Source: Onthophagus taurus (taxonomy: Eukaryota > Arthropoda > Insecta > Coleoptera > Scarabaeidae). From it: a stretch of DNA of 64,000 bases. Of this stretch, positions 63,679 through 64,000 are shown in pieces. The stretch's first letter is position 1. Each line of letters opens with the position of its first letter. The notes below the pieces were generated by a model that was given only the letters and a program-made list of their open reading frames with translations, was not told where the DNA came from and did not search any database. Made by a program: the position numbers and the translations under genes. Where the stretch lies: positions 6,944,001 to 7,008,000 of the forward strand of contig NC_091973.1 in the NCBI RefSeq assembly GCF_036711975.1, read 5' to 3'.

Positions 63679-64000
63679 ACAGGGTGAATAAAAAGTCTGG
63701 AACACCTGAAATATCTTCAAAACGAGTTTCTTTTTGAAAGAATCCTTTTAGGTGTCAAAGAATATAATAAATTTGTCGTCTTTTTCTATGTCTAAATTTT
63801 TTTTACAGTGGCGTACATTTTCGGGGTCAAAATTTTTTTAAATGGCCATCCCAATTATTTATGCGATAATTTAAAAAAATACATTTTTTTGAGTATCTTA
63901 GAGCAAATTTTGCATTAGGTTACATAAGAAAATTTTTTTTATTAATAAACATTGAATTTGCAAAAATTTCTAGTAGGCGGTGCAATTCCCATTTTTCATC
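63679..64000. mobile_element. left end of an unclassified transposon, cut by the window edge
   Basis: The segment starts ATACAGGGTGAATAAAAAGT, with CAGGGTG after TA as in the elements at 1285 and 21799. It runs off the window, so no second terminus can be seen and the class is open. Confidence 0.4.

Overview
The window is AT-rich nuclear DNA of an insect. The evidence is multi-exon genes with short GT-AG introns, an adipokinetic hormone precursor, and insect orthologues of patched, jagunal, katanin p60, osa, an SLC16 transporter and a C16orf87-like protein. A beetle is the best guess, because the predicted hormone core (Gln-Phe-Asn-Phe-Ser-Pro-Asn-Trp followed by GKR) is close to beetle peptides. 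That is inference, not proof.

Layout. 0.2-8.75 kb: the 3' three exons of patched (+), with one 5.6-kb intron full of transposon debris. 9.26-12.58 kb: a tiny two-exon Akh gene (-) whose intron is filled by a ~350-bp satellite array. 13.21-13.97 kb: jagunal (+), divergent from Akh. 14.7-18.4 kb: Tc1-like, Harbinger-like and jockey-like remnants. 19.27-20.97 kb: katanin p60 (+). 21.8-25.2 kb: a mariner-like element split by a LINE, then other repeats. 26.0-36.2 kb: osa/ARID1 (+, 13 exons). 39.4-47.0 kb: an SLC16 monocarboxylate-type transporter (+), with a ~654-bp satellite in intron 3. 48.0-48.6 kb: a C16orf87/UPF0547-like gene (-). 48.6-64 kb: no recognisable complete gene. This last part holds two related ~295-bp and ~340-bp satellites, a second array of the ~350-bp satellite, hairpin MITEs and transposon fragments.

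The genes do not form a pathway. Patched is the Hedgehog receptor, Akh a metabolic neuropeptide, jagunal an ER membrane protein, katanin a microtubule-severing AAA ATPase, osa a BAP/SWI-SNF subunit, and SLC16 a membrane carrier.

The most interesting non-genic signal is a set of four hammerhead-ribozyme motifs (4342-4379 +, 4841-4878 +, 24397-24440 +, 59221-59262 -). Each has CUGANGA and GAAA boxes, a self-complementary stem III and a paired stem I. The stem sequences differ between loci while the pairing is kept. All carry one extra U after the CUGANGA box. They look like parts of Penelope-like or retrozyme-like non-autonomous retroelements. A second theme is satellite organisation: four tandem families in one gene-containing window, two of them wholly inside introns, and three with visible higher-order duplication (about 1050, 1309 and 1172 bp).
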